From NCBI GenBank assembly GCA_035536995.1, contig DATLNB010000013.1, positions 1 to 64,000 of the forward strand: a stretch of 64,000 nt of DNA, read 5' to 3'. The notes beneath the pieces were generated by a model. It had not been told where the DNA came from and searched no databases. It saw only the letters and a program-made list of their open reading frames with translations. This document shows positions 45,835-53,356 of the stretch, one piece after another. Source of the stretch: AV80 sp035536995. Its GTDB lineage: Bacteria > Verrucomicrobiota > Verrucomicrobiia > Chthoniobacterales > UBA10450. A program made the translations under genes and the position numbers. Every line of letters starts with the position of its first letter. The stretch's first letter is position 1.

Positions 45835-47664
45835 CTACGGAAGCGCGACGTAGAACTCCCTACCGGTCACTTCGTAAATGACAGTGCCATCCTTGGTCGT
45901 GGGACTGACGCAGTGCAGTTCGAGGAGCAGCTTCTTGTTTGTCCCATGCACCATATTCTGGCGCCAGAAAGCCATCCGGGTGACCCGCCCGTCCTTCATC
46001 TTCAAGCGCTCGAAGGCACGCTGCCGGAGCCGATCGAGCTGCGGCACAAACTCCCGAACTTCGGCCCCGGTGAAGATCCCGTTGCGCGCTTTTGGATCCT
46101 CGAGCCGAATGGGGTCGTGCCGCCCCAGCTTCGCTCTTTCGGTGGCGGTGTAGCCGTAACGCCGTAGGTCGTCCGGATGTTTGGGCCGGGTCGCGGTGAG
46201 CAAGGCGCGCTCGTCCTCGATCGAGAATTCGATGAAACGTGTCTCCGGACCGAAATCCTCCAGGATCCTTGAGAGAAGTGCCCGGGTATTCTCAGGCTGG
46301 AGATACGCGGCCGGTTTTACGAGGCTCTTGGGCAACTCGAGGTCGGTGAGTTCCCCGCTCCGGGCGTCGAAAAAAGCCGTGCCGTTTTCTCCGTCGAAGA
46401 GGCCGCCGTTCTTAACCTGGACCTTCCACTCCGGCGCATTCTCCTGGAGTGGATGAGATCGGCGAACGAGCGCGACCTCGATGATACGGCCACCCGCGAG
46501 GGGCAGTTTTTCGAGGGCGACGCGCGCGACCGTGGGCACCCGCGCCCAATCAGCCTCGTCCACTCCGAAGAGCTCCGTCTCCCGAACTTCGCCTGCGGAG
46601 AGGATGTTGGCGGTAAGCTGGAAATTCTCCTCCTTTGCGAGGCTTTTGTAGTTGCGGCGTCCGCTCACCGTGCGCGCTGGGTTTTTTGCGTCACGGACAA
46701 CCACTCCAACATCATCGCGGGTGATCCTGATTTCCTTGAGAACACGCGCGGCGCCGAATTGCCGCCGAATATCGTGCACTACCGCGGTCAGTCGCCCTGA
46801 TCGTTGCGTGAGCATGGGGGCCTCGATCGGAGGAGCGGTGGCAATCGCGGCAAGGGCCGCGTACTCCTTCTGCGCGACCTCACCCGCGCGGTCGAGCTCG
46901 AGTAGGTCCTTTTGCCAGGGCTTCGATTCCGCTTCGGAAGAGGCGGGGCCGGCGCGCCATTCGTCCCAATGGGCGTCGACGAGCGCCCAGCGTTTTTCAT
47001 TTACAGTCAAGAAACGGCGGCGGACCTCCCAGGCATCCATCCGTATTTCATCGGGCGGCACCCGATCGCCTTTCGCCGCTATCGTACTATAGAGGCGCGC
47101 GACTTTTATTTCAGCATCCGGTTCTTTCAGCAACTCGATGACTTTATCGGCCGCGGCAATCGCCTCTCGCTCTTTCGCCAGGAAGTGTTGAAGCTCCCTC
47201 CGGGGGAGCTTCGCGCGATCTTCGTCTGCCGTTTTGGCCCAGGTGGCGGCAAACATCGCCTCCTCGGCTTTTTGGTAAGCGGTTCCGGCGCGCTCGAGTC
47301 GCCCGGCGAATTCCACCAGCTCGGTTGGCGGGGTCAGATCAGACGCCGACTCGGTTGATCGCGGCGGCAGCCGGGTATCCTGCGCGCCGCTGATTCGAAA
47401 GCCAAACAGGCCCAGGCCCGCCAGGAGTCCGAGTCCAGTCAGGACCAGCCATGGTCCCGCGCCGTCCTTCGGATCCTTAGATTTCAAGCGCCTTACTGCG
47501 AGCCCGACAAGAGCGACCACCATCATGATCTGGAACATGATGGTGAGAAAGTTGAGTCCGGCCGAGGGCCGCTCGACGGCTGGCCCAGAGAAGAGCCTGC
47601 TCAAGAATTCGAAGATCAGAAGAATCGGAGTGGCCGTGAGGAGAAAGCGTTCGGTCTTGGTCAT
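45835..47664 (-). CDS. membrane protein of unknown function
   Basis: 609 residues with three N-terminal membrane helices (about 6-24, 38-60 and 72-92) and a long soluble remainder, probably facing one side. The soluble part contains a repeated alpha/beta texture but no catalytic motif I recognise. The first ATG, 47664, is supported by CGACAGGAG nine bases upstream and by the conserved two-box motif at 47688-47713. It lies alone between the repeat cluster and tRNA-Leu. The shared upstream motif ties its expression to that of the secreted NISTR protein at 42811-45216. Confidence 0.75.
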   Translation of the reverse strand: MTKTERFLLTATPILLIFEFLSRLFSGPAVERPSAGLNFLTIMFQIMMVVALVGLAVRRLKSKDPKDGAGPWLVLTGLGLLAGLGLFGFRISGAQDTRLPPRSTESASDLTPPTELVEFAGRLERAGTAYQKAEEAMFAATWAKTADEDRAKLPRRELQHFLAKEREAIAAADKVIELLKEPDAEIKVARLYSTIAAKGDRVPPDEIRMDAWEVRRRFLTVNEKRWALVDAHWDEWRAGPASSEAESKPWQKDLLELDRAGEVAQKEYAALAAIATAPPIEAPMLTQRSGRLTAVVHDIRRQFGAARVLKEIRITRDDVGVVVRDAKNPARTVSGRRNYKSLAKEENFQLTANILSAGEVRETELFGVDEADWARVPTVARVALEKLPLAGGRIIEVALVRRSHPLQENAPEWKVQVKNGGLFDGENGTAFFDARSGELTDLELPKSLVKPAAYLQPENTRALLSRILEDFGPETRFIEFSIEDERALLTATRPKHPDDLRRYGYTATERAKLGRHDPIRLEDPKARNGIFTGAEVREFVPQLDRLRQRAFERLKMKDGRVTRMAFWRQNMVHGTNKKLLLELHCVSPTTKDGTVIYEVTGREFYVALP

Positions 47665-47687
47665 GCGGCTCCTGTCGTTGCTTACGA

Positions 47688-47713
47688 ATTCCGCAAAAGC
47701 GCCAGCAGATTAC
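47688..47713 (-). promoter_or_regulatory. two-box upstream motif GTAATC-N14-CGGAA (copy 3)
   Basis: On the minus strand CACTTTCTTC then GTAATC (47713-47708), 14 bases ending CGCTTTTG, CGGAAT (47693-47688), followed by TCGTAAGC and the Shine-Dalgarno of the membrane protein gene. Confidence 0.5.
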
Positions 47714-47789
47714 GAAGAAAGTGGTCGCGACCGCTTATAGGAGCAGCTTAGTGGGGCGACGGGCGACAGAGCAAGAGCAAGAGCAGAAG

Positions 47790-47870
47790 TGCTCGGGGGG
47801 GGACTTGAACCCCCATGCCTTGCGGCATACGCCCCTCAAACGTACGTGTCTGCCATTTCACCACCCGAGC
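47790..47870 (-). tRNA. tRNA-Leu (anticodon GAG)
   Basis: On the minus strand the acceptor stem GCTCGGG pairs with CCCGAGC. The anticodon stem TACGT/GCGTA encloses loop TTGAGGG with anticodon GAG. A class II variable arm (TGCCGCAAGGCA) and T-arm GGTTCAAGTCC follow. Discriminator A, no encoded CCA. Just downstream at 47769-47787 is a short GAGCAA hexamer run like the right arm of the 1868-1941 repeat. Confidence 0.93.
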
Positions 47871-47932
47871 GTGGGGAGAGAAAGCGAGGATAGGGGATGG
47901 TAAATAGAAGATGCTGCCTCGCAAGTTACATC

Positions 47933-48018
47933 TCGTGCTCGTGCTCATGCTCATGATCATGATCGTAATCTTTCCGGAAAGATCGTGGTCAGGATCAGGA
48001 TCAGGATCAGGAGCATGA
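47933..48018. repeat. hexamer-phased long imperfect hairpin before PHP gene
   Basis: The centre is a perfect palindrome, ATCTTTCCGGAAAGAT (47968-47983). On each side hexamers run outward: CTCATG/ATCATG types on the left, CAGGAT types on the right. Arms 47933-47975 and 47976-48018 pair over 43 positions with about eight mismatches, many spaced by three or six bases, plus several G-T pairs. It fills the gap between tRNA-Leu and the PHP gene, 49 bp before that gene's ATG. Confidence 0.65.
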
Positions 48019-48066
48019 CCAAGGCAATGCAGTTGATTCCCGCCGGCTGCTTCGGAGATTGCGGCG

Positions 48067-48783
48067 ATGGAGGGGGAAGAAGATTGGATCAAGCTCGATC
48101 TTCACATTCATACCCTCGACGATCCCAAGGACGCGCTGGATTACTCCGCTCATCAGCTTCTCGAGCGGGCCCGCACCCTCCGCTTCCGGGTTCTCGCGAT
48201 CACCCTGCACGACGCGGTCTTCGATCGACCCGAGGTCTTCGCCGACGCGGCGGCGATGGGAATCCTGTTGATCCCGGCAGCCGAAATGCGCCTTGAGGGA
48301 GCGGATGTCATCCTCCTCAACGTGAGGCCGGACGAGGTCTCCGATTTGCGGACCTTCGATGACCTGGCCGCGTTGCGGCAACGGCGCGGGCCGTCGCTCT
48401 TCACGATCGCGCCGCATCCTTTCTATGTCCTGGGTGGCTCAATGGGCGACAAGCTGATTGAAAGACCAGAGCTGTTTGACGCCATCGAGCTGTGCCATTT
48501 TTGGAATCGGCTTTTCAATCCCAACAAGCGCGCGGCCGAAATCGCAGAGCGCTTTCAGAAACCGCTGATCGCGACCTCAGACGCACATCGGCTTCACGCT
48601 TTCGGGTCGAATTACACCAGCATCCCGCGGCCGGCGGAGTTGACGGTCGACAGCGTGCTCGCGGCCCTGCACGGTCCGCTGAAGGTCACGAATCCGGCCT
48701 GCTCCCTCGGGGACCTCGTGAGCACGATTTATTTCGTGTTCGTTGCGCATCCATGGCGGAGGCGAAAGCGGGGATTGACGTGA
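48067..48783 (+). CDS. PHP-domain metal-dependent phosphoesterase
   Basis: 238 residues. The N-terminal PHP metal motif LDLHIHTLDD (about 9-18), LAITLHDAV near 43, APHPFY near 119 and LIATSDAHRLHAFGS near 170 supply the His/Asp/Glu ligands expected of the polymerase-and-histidinol-phosphatase superfamily. Length and motif order fit stand-alone PHP hydrolases (for example YciV-like nucleotide or histidinol phosphatases). The substrate cannot be told from the sequence. Cytoplasmic, monocistronic as far as seen. Confidence 0.85.
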   Translation: MEGEEDWIKLDLHIHTLDDPKDALDYSAHQLLERARTLRFRVLAITLHDAVFDRPEVFADAAAMGILLIPAAEMRLEGADVILLNVRPDEVSDLRTFDDLAALRQRRGPSLFTIAPHPFYVLGGSMGDKLIERPELFDAIELCHFWNRLFNPNKRAAEIAERFQKPLIATSDAHRLHAFGSNYTSIPRPAELTVDSVLAALHGPLKVTNPACSLGDLVSTIYFVFVAHPWRRRKRGLT

Positions 48784-48784
48784 T

Positions 48785-48852
48785 TGTAGCCGGCATCGCC
48801 GATGCCGGCCTGGCTGCCCCTCGCCGGGCCGGGATCGACGATGCCGGCTACA
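48785..48852. repeat. palindromic intergenic element with 14-bp arms
   Basis: Arms TGTAGCCGGCATCG (48785-48798) and CGATGCCGGCTACA (48839-48852) are perfect inverted repeats. An inner copy of GATGCCGGC at 48800-48808 allows a second, smaller hairpin with the left arm. It sits directly after the PHP stop and could act as a terminator-like structure, but there is no T tract. Confidence 0.65.
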
Positions 48853-48912
48853 GGCACCGCTCGCTTCCACCCTTGAGTCGGCGCTCCAAACCTGACACAA
48901 GATGAATCCGAC

Positions 48913-49368
48913 ATGAGAAAATTCGCCTTCCTTTTCCTGATTGGTGCGCTCGCCTTCGGCGGTTGCGATCTCTTCAAATCGAAGAAAAAAGACGACAAGA
49001 AACCGGCCAAACGCGCGGATGCAGCGCTTCGCGACGAAAATGACGACGTCGATTTCCAGGCTTTTGTCGGGCGCCTGAAGAAAGCCGTTTCCTCTCGGGA
49101 CATGAATACGCTCGCGGGAATGATGACGGAGGACTTCGGTTATGCCATCAATCCCGACCGCTCAGGCGACGGTGTGTTCAAGTATTGGGATGAAAACAAT
49201 CTCTGGCCTGAGCTGGAAGGAATCCTGACGGAGAAGTTCGCGAAGAAGGGCGATTTCTGGGTGGCCCCGCCGCAGTGGGCCGATCCGACGTTGAATTACG
49301 ACGGATATCGCGTCGGCATCAGGCGCGTCAAAGGCAGCTGGAAGTTCGTCTATTTCGTCAATGGGTAA
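48913..49368 (+). CDS. small predicted lipoprotein
   Basis: 151 residues. A signal peptide ends in a lipobox, LAFGGC (Cys 18), followed by a lysine-rich linker and an about 100-residue domain (FQAFVGRLKKAVSSRDMNTL to KGSWKFVYFVNG) that looks like a small NTF2/cystatin-like alpha+beta fold. Known proteins of this shape are lipid-anchored with unknown roles. It precedes the FabZ-like gene by 58 bp. Confidence 0.75.
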   Translation: MRKFAFLFLIGALAFGGCDLFKSKKKDDKKPAKRADAALRDENDDVDFQAFVGRLKKAVSSRDMNTLAGMMTEDFGYAINPDRSGDGVFKYWDENNLWPELEGILTEKFAKKGDFWVAPPQWADPTLNYDGYRVGIRRVKGSWKFVYFVNG

Positions 49369-49387
49369 GTCAGACGTGGATAGTGAT

Positions 49388-49465
49388 CCGTGAATCGTGA
49401 AACGGGTTCGTCACCCGCGTCGAGCAATGGAAAGCGATTCACAAGTCACCAGTCACGATTCACGG
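49388..49465. repeat. heptamer-like inverted repeat reaching into the FabZ-like start
   Basis: Arms CCGTGAATCGTGA (49388-49400) and TCACGATTCACGG (49453-49465) are perfect complements. Around them GTGA-type heptamers on the left and TCAC-type heptamers on the right repeat the same words. The right arm falls inside the FabZ-like reading frame (residues 9-13 from ATG 49427). Confidence 0.6.
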
Positions 49466-49897
49466 TCCCACTTCCTCGGTCTTCCCCACCGGCCGCCATT
49501 CGTATTCGTCCGTGAAGTTGTGCGTTGCGAGGCCGGGCACGCACTCGAGGCGCGAACAGTGTTCGAGCCGGACGACCCGATGTTTGCCGGCCATTTTCCC
49601 GGCAACCCAATCGTCCCCGGTGTGATCCTGACCGAGGCGCTCGCCCAAACCTCCGGGATCGCCGCGGCGTCAGGTTATCCGGAGAATGCGCGCCCCTTTT
49701 TCCTTCTCTCCGCCATTCGGAGAATGAAATTTCTCCGGCCGGTTCGCCCGGGGGAGCAAATCGAATTGCGCGCCGAAAAAATCGCCGGCACGGAAACGTT
49801 GCTCCAGTTTAAAGTGGAAGCGCGCGTCAACGGGGCAGTGGCGGCGGAAGGCCAGCTGGTCCTCAGCGTATCGACGGGATTTGGCGAAAACTCGTAA
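49427..49897 (+). CDS. FabZ-like hot-dog dehydratase
   Basis: 156 residues from ATG 49427; a start at 49397 would lie in the inverted repeat. After an unusual polar N-terminal extension of about 15 residues comes GLPHRPPFVFVREV, then the FabA/FabZ active-site block FAGHFPGNPIVPGVILTEAL, with the catalytic His in GHFPG and the acidic residue in TEALAQ. Members dehydrate 3-hydroxyacyl-ACP in fatty acid elongation. Because the next genes encode a GT2 and surface-type proteins, this copy may serve a special acyl chain rather than bulk FASII. The extension may have been created by the repeat. Confidence 0.82.
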   Translation: MESDSQVTSHDSRSHFLGLPHRPPFVFVREVVRCEAGHALEARTVFEPDDPMFAGHFPGNPIVPGVILTEALAQTSGIAAASGYPENARPFFLLSAIRRMKFLRPVRPGEQIELRAEKIAGTETLLQFKVEARVNGAVAAEGQLVLSVSTGFGENS

Positions 49898-49904
49898 CTA
49901 TCGG

Positions 49905-50744
49905 ATGGTTGGGATAGCGCGGCCGAATCCAGGATCCGATCAATTGTCACACGCCACTCATCATTGTTCCGGTCCCATCGCCATTATCATCCCGGCCTGT
50001 GACGAAGAAGAGTGTATCGGCGTTGTGCTCGACGAGTTATCGGCAGTCCTCGATCGCGACCGATTTGTGGTTGCCGTCGGCGTGAACGATTCCCAAGACC
50101 GAACCGCAGCCGTGGCGCGAGCCCACGGCGCCCTCGTCGCAGAGACGCCGCAACGTGGATACGGTTACGGCTGCCAGGCGGCCATTGACCTTGTCCGCCA
50201 GACTATCCCTGGAGTGCGCGCCTACATCTTTGTCGCCGGCGATGCAGCGAGCGACCCGCGCGATATTGCCGCGCTCGTCACCGCTTACGAACAAGGCTAC
50301 ACGCTGGTCCTGGGAGCGCGGACGGGGATGGTTCGGAACTGGCGGGCGATGCGGTTCTCACACGTCATCGCCAATTTTGCCGTGGCGCTCTGGTGCGGCA
50401 TTCTCGCCGGCCGCCCCTATCGGGACCTCGCCCCGCTGCGGCTGATCGACCGGGATCTTTTCGAATCGATCGCGCCCCAGGAAATGACATTCGGCTGGAC
50501 GATCGAGCCACAAATAGCTGCCGCCCGGCTCGGCGCTCCGATCTGTGAAGTGTGCGCCACAGAGCGCCCGCGGCTTGCAGGAAAGCAAAAAGTGTCAGGC
50601 GTATCCTGGTACCGGACGTTCACAATCGGGTGCCGGATTCTCGCCGCCGGACTTCGGACGCGTCTTCGTTTCCGGAGCAAACCGCAGTTCGCTCCGTGTC
50701 TGCCGGACAAACCCCTGCTGGCCCAACCCCAACGCGGATTGTGA
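49905..50744 (+). CDS. family 2 glycosyltransferase
   Basis: 279 residues from ATG 49905, 7 bp after the FabZ-like stop. The GT-A fold is shown by IAIIIPACDEEECIGVVLDE near the N-terminus, the nucleotide-binding VGVNDSQDRTAAVARAHGA, and YIFVAGDAASDPRDIAALVT, where the DxD-type acidic motif is changed to GDAASD. There is no C-terminal membrane helix pair, so it is probably cytosolic or peripheral. It resembles dolichyl-phosphate-mannose-synthase-like enzymes that charge lipid carriers, which fits the membrane glycosyltransferase genes nearby. Confidence 0.85.
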   Translation: MVGIARPNPGSDQLSHATHHCSGPIAIIIPACDEEECIGVVLDELSAVLDRDRFVVAVGVNDSQDRTAAVARAHGALVAETPQRGYGYGCQAAIDLVRQTIPGVRAYIFVAGDAASDPRDIAALVTAYEQGYTLVLGARTGMVRNWRAMRFSHVIANFAVALWCGILAGRPYRDLAPLRLIDRDLFESIAPQEMTFGWTIEPQIAAARLGAPICEVCATERPRLAGKQKVSGVSWYRTFTIGCRILAAGLRTRLRFRSKPQFAPCLPDKPLLAQPQRGL

Positions 50745-51328
50745 AACACAGCACTCTCGGGCGCGTCATCCTAGTCCTTGTTCTCGCGCAATTTTCGAGC
50801 TGCGCCTTCTTTTCGCGCCCACCGGCGCTGCCGCGGCGCGAAGCTATTGAGCCAACTGGAAGCGAGGAGAAGTTCGCGAAACTGCTCGAAGATGCCGACA
50901 TCGTTTACTTCCCAAGTGAGGTAGCCGACCTGGAATCGCGTTCCGAGGCCGCCTGGCGGCTGCTGGAAGCGCTCCGGCGCGGTGGCGGCGGATTCGCGAT
51001 CGGATGGGACTGGGCTTCAAATGACAACCACCGCCGCCGATATCTCGAGGAAGCGGGCCGTGCTGGGGGGGCAACCCTCGCCTTAAACGAGCTCAAGTCG
51101 CAGGCCGGAGAAACAGGCTGGTCGCCGGAGCAAGCCGTAGCCGATGAGATCGCTACCTATTTTCGCGAGCATCGGAGCGACAAGATGCTGGTCTTTCTCC
51201 GTCGCGAACGTTTGGGAATGGATCACGGAGTGCCTTACTTGGTGGCGCAAAAGACCAAGGCGCGGCAGCTCATTCTCAATCCCCGGCGGCACCGGGAACA
51301 GGGCCCAGGATTACTGGCTCGGCGTTAG
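50741..51328 (+). CDS. ChaN-like lipoprotein
   Basis: 195 residues from GTG 50741, overlapping the GT2 stop by four bases (GTGA). A signal peptide with lipobox-like QFSSC (Cys about 20) precedes a domain with DADIVYFPSEVADLESRSEA, AAWRLLEALRRGGGGFAIGW and a C-terminal MLVFLRRERLGMDHGVPYLV. This arrangement resembles ChaN/DUF399 heme-binding lipoproteins (DVVFLGE.H...ILEAL, then G.GHV..G.GVP). The family's His near the start (GE.HD) appears as PSEVAD and the late His is shifted, so heme binding is doubtful. Its end overlaps the convergent membrane protein gene by 18 bp. Confidence 0.55.
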   Translation: MKHSTLGRVILVLVLAQFSSCAFFSRPPALPRREAIEPTGSEEKFAKLLEDADIVYFPSEVADLESRSEAAWRLLEALRRGGGGFAIGWDWASNDNHRRRYLEEAGRAGGATLALNELKSQAGETGWSPEQAVADEIATYFREHRSDKMLVFLRRERLGMDHGVPYLVAQKTKARQLILNPRRHREQGPGLLARR

Positions 51329-53341
51329 AGTGGGAGTAGGGACCGGCTCACTTGGGGTTGGACTGGGAGTAGAAACCGCCACGCTCGGACTTGCGGTAAC
51401 AGCGCGAACTGGCTGGCTGGGAGCAGGGGCGGGGACGGTCTGAGGCCGGGCCGTTTCGAGATCGTAGATGGCGCCCCAATCACCGCCCGCGACCAAGGTT
51501 GCTTCACGTTCCCACGGCCGCCGGCTGGTCGTGTAATTCAATTTCTCTTCACGTCCCCAAAAGAGGTAGCGCGCTTTGAGTGAGCGAGCGATCTCCTTCC
51601 AATTCGGGGCGCCCTGCATCAAGGCCTGGAGTTTCTCCATCACCGGTCCGTAGTCGAATCCCTGGGTCCACAAATGCCCGGGATAACCCAGGACCATCTT
51701 GCGCCCCTGAAGCAGGACAGGATGGTTGTAAGTCGGGAAACCCGCGTAACGCGCTTCAATCGGTAATTTTTTGACGACCGCCCCAACCGCATCCAGCTCC
51801 GTGCGATCGGCGATGCCGAAACCAGTTCGCCCGGCAGCGAGCCCGCCAAGGAGAGTTACAAAGCCGGAGAAGAACAACGCCACACAGACAATGACCCTGA
51901 GCGGGAGCGACCAGTGAACCATCAGGTCGGTCCAAAGAAACGGCAGAATGACAATATAAGCCCAGACAATGATCTTGATGTTGTCCCATTCCCAGGGCGC
52001 AAGCTTGATAAGGTAACCGACGAGGAAGATCGCGATCACAGGAATAAGGAAAGCGACACTAGCCGTGATTCGAAAGGTAGGAGTCCTTGCCTGTTTCCAA
52101 ACGTTCCACGCGGTGATCCCGATGAAGAACAGGACCACTGGAACCCAGGCGCCGAAGTTGACGATCCAGAATTGGATAAAGGGCATGGCAAAATCGCCTT
52201 GCTGCTGGACCCAGCCGGGCTGCCATTTGATGAACGAGCTGGCGTGGAAGTAATCAGTCGTAATCCAGACGCAGAAAGTCGCGGGCAGCACGGCCAGCAG
52301 AACGAGCGTGATGGCATGCCTGCGCCCTCCTTTATTCCCAAGAACAAAGAGGAACGCGAGGACGACCGACAGAGCCATAAAGGTATGTGCGTGGTAGAGA
52401 GGCAGAGTTGCGTAGAACGATAGTTCCAGCCACAGAGGCAGTGGCGCGCGTCTTTCGCCTGACCCGGTATTGTCGGTCCTTTCCTCAGCTCTCAGCCTGG
52501 CGGGTTCAACGTATTCTGGGAAAAACTTCGCTCGCCACTGGTATAAGAGAAGCAGACCGACAGGCAATGCGTAGAGCAAGCCACGCTGGGTAACGAACAT
52601 TGCTAGCGGCAGACTCTTCCACGCAATCGAAGGCACGCCCTGGTAATCAAGGAAGGCAAAAGTCTTGAGGACCGGGAAACCGGCTACCCCGCCGTTGAAG
52701 AGGAAGGCGGCGATACCGAAAGTGCCCGCCCACCTGTAGAAAGCGTAGCAGGTAACCACAGAGCCGAGCAATCCAGTCCAGACGAGGCTGCGGGTGACTT
52801 CAACTCCCAAGGCAGTGAAGATGGCATTGAAAAGATCGACGCCGGCCGGATACCTGAGCTTGCTGAAAGGATGGATGGGGTTATCGGGCCAAAGCGGAAT
52901 GCCACTGGCGAATTGTTTGATGTATGTCAGGTGCAGCGAAAGGTCCCCGAGATTGTTCGGTGATTGCACCTTTAGCTCATTGCCATCGTAGTAGAGCAGC
53001 CAGGCAAAGGAGCGGACGGCGAAGACGGCAAAGCAAAAAGCGAGAAGCCAAAACCAGATCGACCGGTAACGTTCCCTTGCCGGAACAATAACTTCAGCTT
53101 CCTTGGCACGCCTGCGTCGCCTGCGTCCTGGAAGTTCCTCCGGAGCAGGGCCCGCAATCGCCTGCGGACGCGGCGGTTCAGAGTCGGAGGTCAACCGATA
53201 AGCTGCGATCGCTCCGGCGATCCCCGCAAGGATGGCAAGGCGAGCTACGCCCCGCGATAACCCATCGGCCATCAAGCCGATGAGCAGGGCGGCCATCGTG
53301 GAGACGTTGAAGAAAGTAAGTCCCGCGGCCAGCCACTTCAT
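51311..53341 (-). CDS. large polytopic membrane protein, probable glycosyltransferase-like, with Pro/Ser/Thr tail
   Basis: 676 residues with two N-terminal helices, a short charged linker (RRRRRRAKEAE), then about 10-12 further helices. A loop after helix 3 carries NNLGDLSLHLTYIKQFASGI, reminiscent of GT-C enzymes that place an acidic residue in the first large loop. The last 40 residues are a low-complexity P/S/T tail (TPSPTPSEPVPTPTLTPSQ). Followed on the same strand (upstream) by the TIGR03663-like gene, 15 bp apart, so the pair is probably an operon. Likely a lipid-linked sugar transferase or polymerase; no firm family. Confidence 0.7.
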   Translation of the reverse strand: MKWLAAGLTFFNVSTMAALLIGLMADGLSRGVARLAILAGIAGAIAAYRLTSDSEPPRPQAIAGPAPEELPGRRRRRRAKEAEVIVPARERYRSIWFWLLAFCFAVFAVRSFAWLLYYDGNELKVQSPNNLGDLSLHLTYIKQFASGIPLWPDNPIHPFSKLRYPAGVDLFNAIFTALGVEVTRSLVWTGLLGSVVTCYAFYRWAGTFGIAAFLFNGGVAGFPVLKTFAFLDYQGVPSIAWKSLPLAMFVTQRGLLYALPVGLLLLYQWRAKFFPEYVEPARLRAEERTDNTGSGERRAPLPLWLELSFYATLPLYHAHTFMALSVVLAFLFVLGNKGGRRHAITLVLLAVLPATFCVWITTDYFHASSFIKWQPGWVQQQGDFAMPFIQFWIVNFGAWVPVVLFFIGITAWNVWKQARTPTFRITASVAFLIPVIAIFLVGYLIKLAPWEWDNIKIIVWAYIVILPFLWTDLMVHWSLPLRVIVCVALFFSGFVTLLGGLAAGRTGFGIADRTELDAVGAVVKKLPIEARYAGFPTYNHPVLLQGRKMVLGYPGHLWTQGFDYGPVMEKLQALMQGAPNWKEIARSLKARYLFWGREEKLNYTTSRRPWEREATLVAGGDWGAIYDLETARPQTVPAPAPSQPVRAVTASPSVAVSTPSPTPSEPVPTPTLTPSQ

Positions 53342-53356
53342 CTTCTTCGTCTGCGA

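Noticed and set aside
45356..45853. 165-codon frame in the repeat cluster
   Set aside because: Its sequence is translation of the repeated units; the repeats explain it fully.
47769..47787. GAGCAA hexamer run as a separate hairpin element
   Set aside because: No complementary arm was found nearby; kept only as a note to the hexamer-phased repeats.
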